Origin: Alphaproteobacteria bacterium
GTDB taxonomy: Bacteria > Pseudomonadota > Alphaproteobacteria > Micavibrionales > Micavibrionaceae
NCBI GenBank assembly: GCA_020442505.1
Contig: JAGRJZ010000242.1
Span: 1 to 5,877 of the forward strand
Length of the DNA: 5,877 nucleotides
Direction: 5' to 3'
The notes under the pieces are model-generated. The model was not told the DNA's origin. It saw nothing but the letters and a program-made list of their open reading frames with translations, and ran no database searches. Below, in pieces: positions 5,636 to 5,877 of the stretch. Position 1 is the first letter of the stretch. Each line of letters starts with the position of its first letter. The position numbers and the translations under genes were made by a program.

Positions 5636-5877
5636 ATGGCCGAATCAGCCGAAGAAGACATCCAGTTTTTCGCCAAGCGGGAGAAAATCTATCCCCGGTC
5701 GGTCAAAGGAAAATACCGGACCATTAAATGGACGGTCCTGACCGTGTGTCTCGCGATCTATTATCTGGCTCCCTTCCTTCGCTGGGACCGCGGGGAAAAC
5801 GCGCCCGGTCAGGCGATACTGATCGACTTGCCCCATCGGCGCGCCTATTTCTTCTTCATCGAAATCTGGCCGCAGGA
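5636..5877 (+). CDS. ccoG: cytochrome c oxidase accessory protein CcoG (FixG), N-terminal part (continues past the right edge)
   Basis: The first 80 residues of a CcoG/FixG-type protein, a membrane-bound iron-sulfur protein needed for assembly of cbb3-type cytochrome oxidase, where it is linked to copper handling. The typical start is visible: an acidic N-terminus, FFAKREKIYPRSVKGKYR (11-28), the first transmembrane segment at about 31-49 (TVLTVCLAIYYLAPFLRW), and the periplasmic-side stretch ILIDLPHRRAYFFFIEIWPQ (61-80). The ferredoxin-like cysteine motifs expected further on lie outside the window. AGGAAAGG just upstream, ending 7 nt before the ATG, is a good ribosome binding site. The gene follows mltA by 80 bp with its own candidate promoter. 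ccoN-O-Q-P are often adjacent to ccoG in other genomes but cannot be seen here. Its presence suggests microaerobic respiration with a high-affinity oxidase. Confidence 0.93.
   Translation, partial: MAESAEEDIQFFAKREKIYPRSVKGKYRTIKWTVLTVCLAIYYLAPFLRWDRGENAPGQAILIDLPHRRAYFFFIEIWPQ

Overview
The window looks like an ordinary chromosomal stretch from an alphaproteobacterium, probably an uncultured Rhodospirillales- or Micavibrionales-like lineage. This is judged by gene content and protein wording, not by any database search. The signs are an infC gene with an ATT start, a conserved alphaproteobacterial protein of unknown function, an MltA-type lipoprotein and the start of ccoG. Coding GC is high: about 65% by hand count over 4801-5100 in mltA and about 57% over 2281-2520 in infC. 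The 1244-2161 gene is much lower, about 47% over 1261-2160.

Layout. The left half (1-3606) reads on the minus strand. From right to left it holds a conserved protein of unknown function (2914-3606), translation initiation factor IF3 (2227-2787), an exported family-3 solute-binding protein (1244-2161), and the N-terminal 389 residues of an MMPL/RND transporter that runs off the left edge (1-1169). The right half reads on the plus strand. It holds a winged-helix response-regulator-like protein with a degenerate receiver (3694-4389), the lytic transglycosylase MltA (4395-5555), and the N-terminus of the cbb3 oxidase assembly protein CcoG (5636 to the right edge). The two halves diverge from an 87-bp intergenic region (3607-3693) that contains nested palindromes over a candidate promoter.

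How the genes relate. The regulator and mltA are 5 bp apart and almost certainly form one operon, which suggests that the regulator acts on envelope or peptidoglycan functions. infC has its own candidate promoter. ccoG has a candidate promoter after a possible weak terminator at the end of mltA. The binding protein has no ABC permease or ATPase beside it here and stands out in composition, so it may be a later arrival. No RNA genes, mobile elements, CRISPR arrays or long repeats were seen, and no gene-free stretch exceeds 126 bp. I found no clear new multi-gene system. The most interesting points are the pseudo-receiver regulator coupled to mltA, the infC start region (ATT start plus a C8 run), the compositional outlier gene, and the palindromes in the divergent promoter region.
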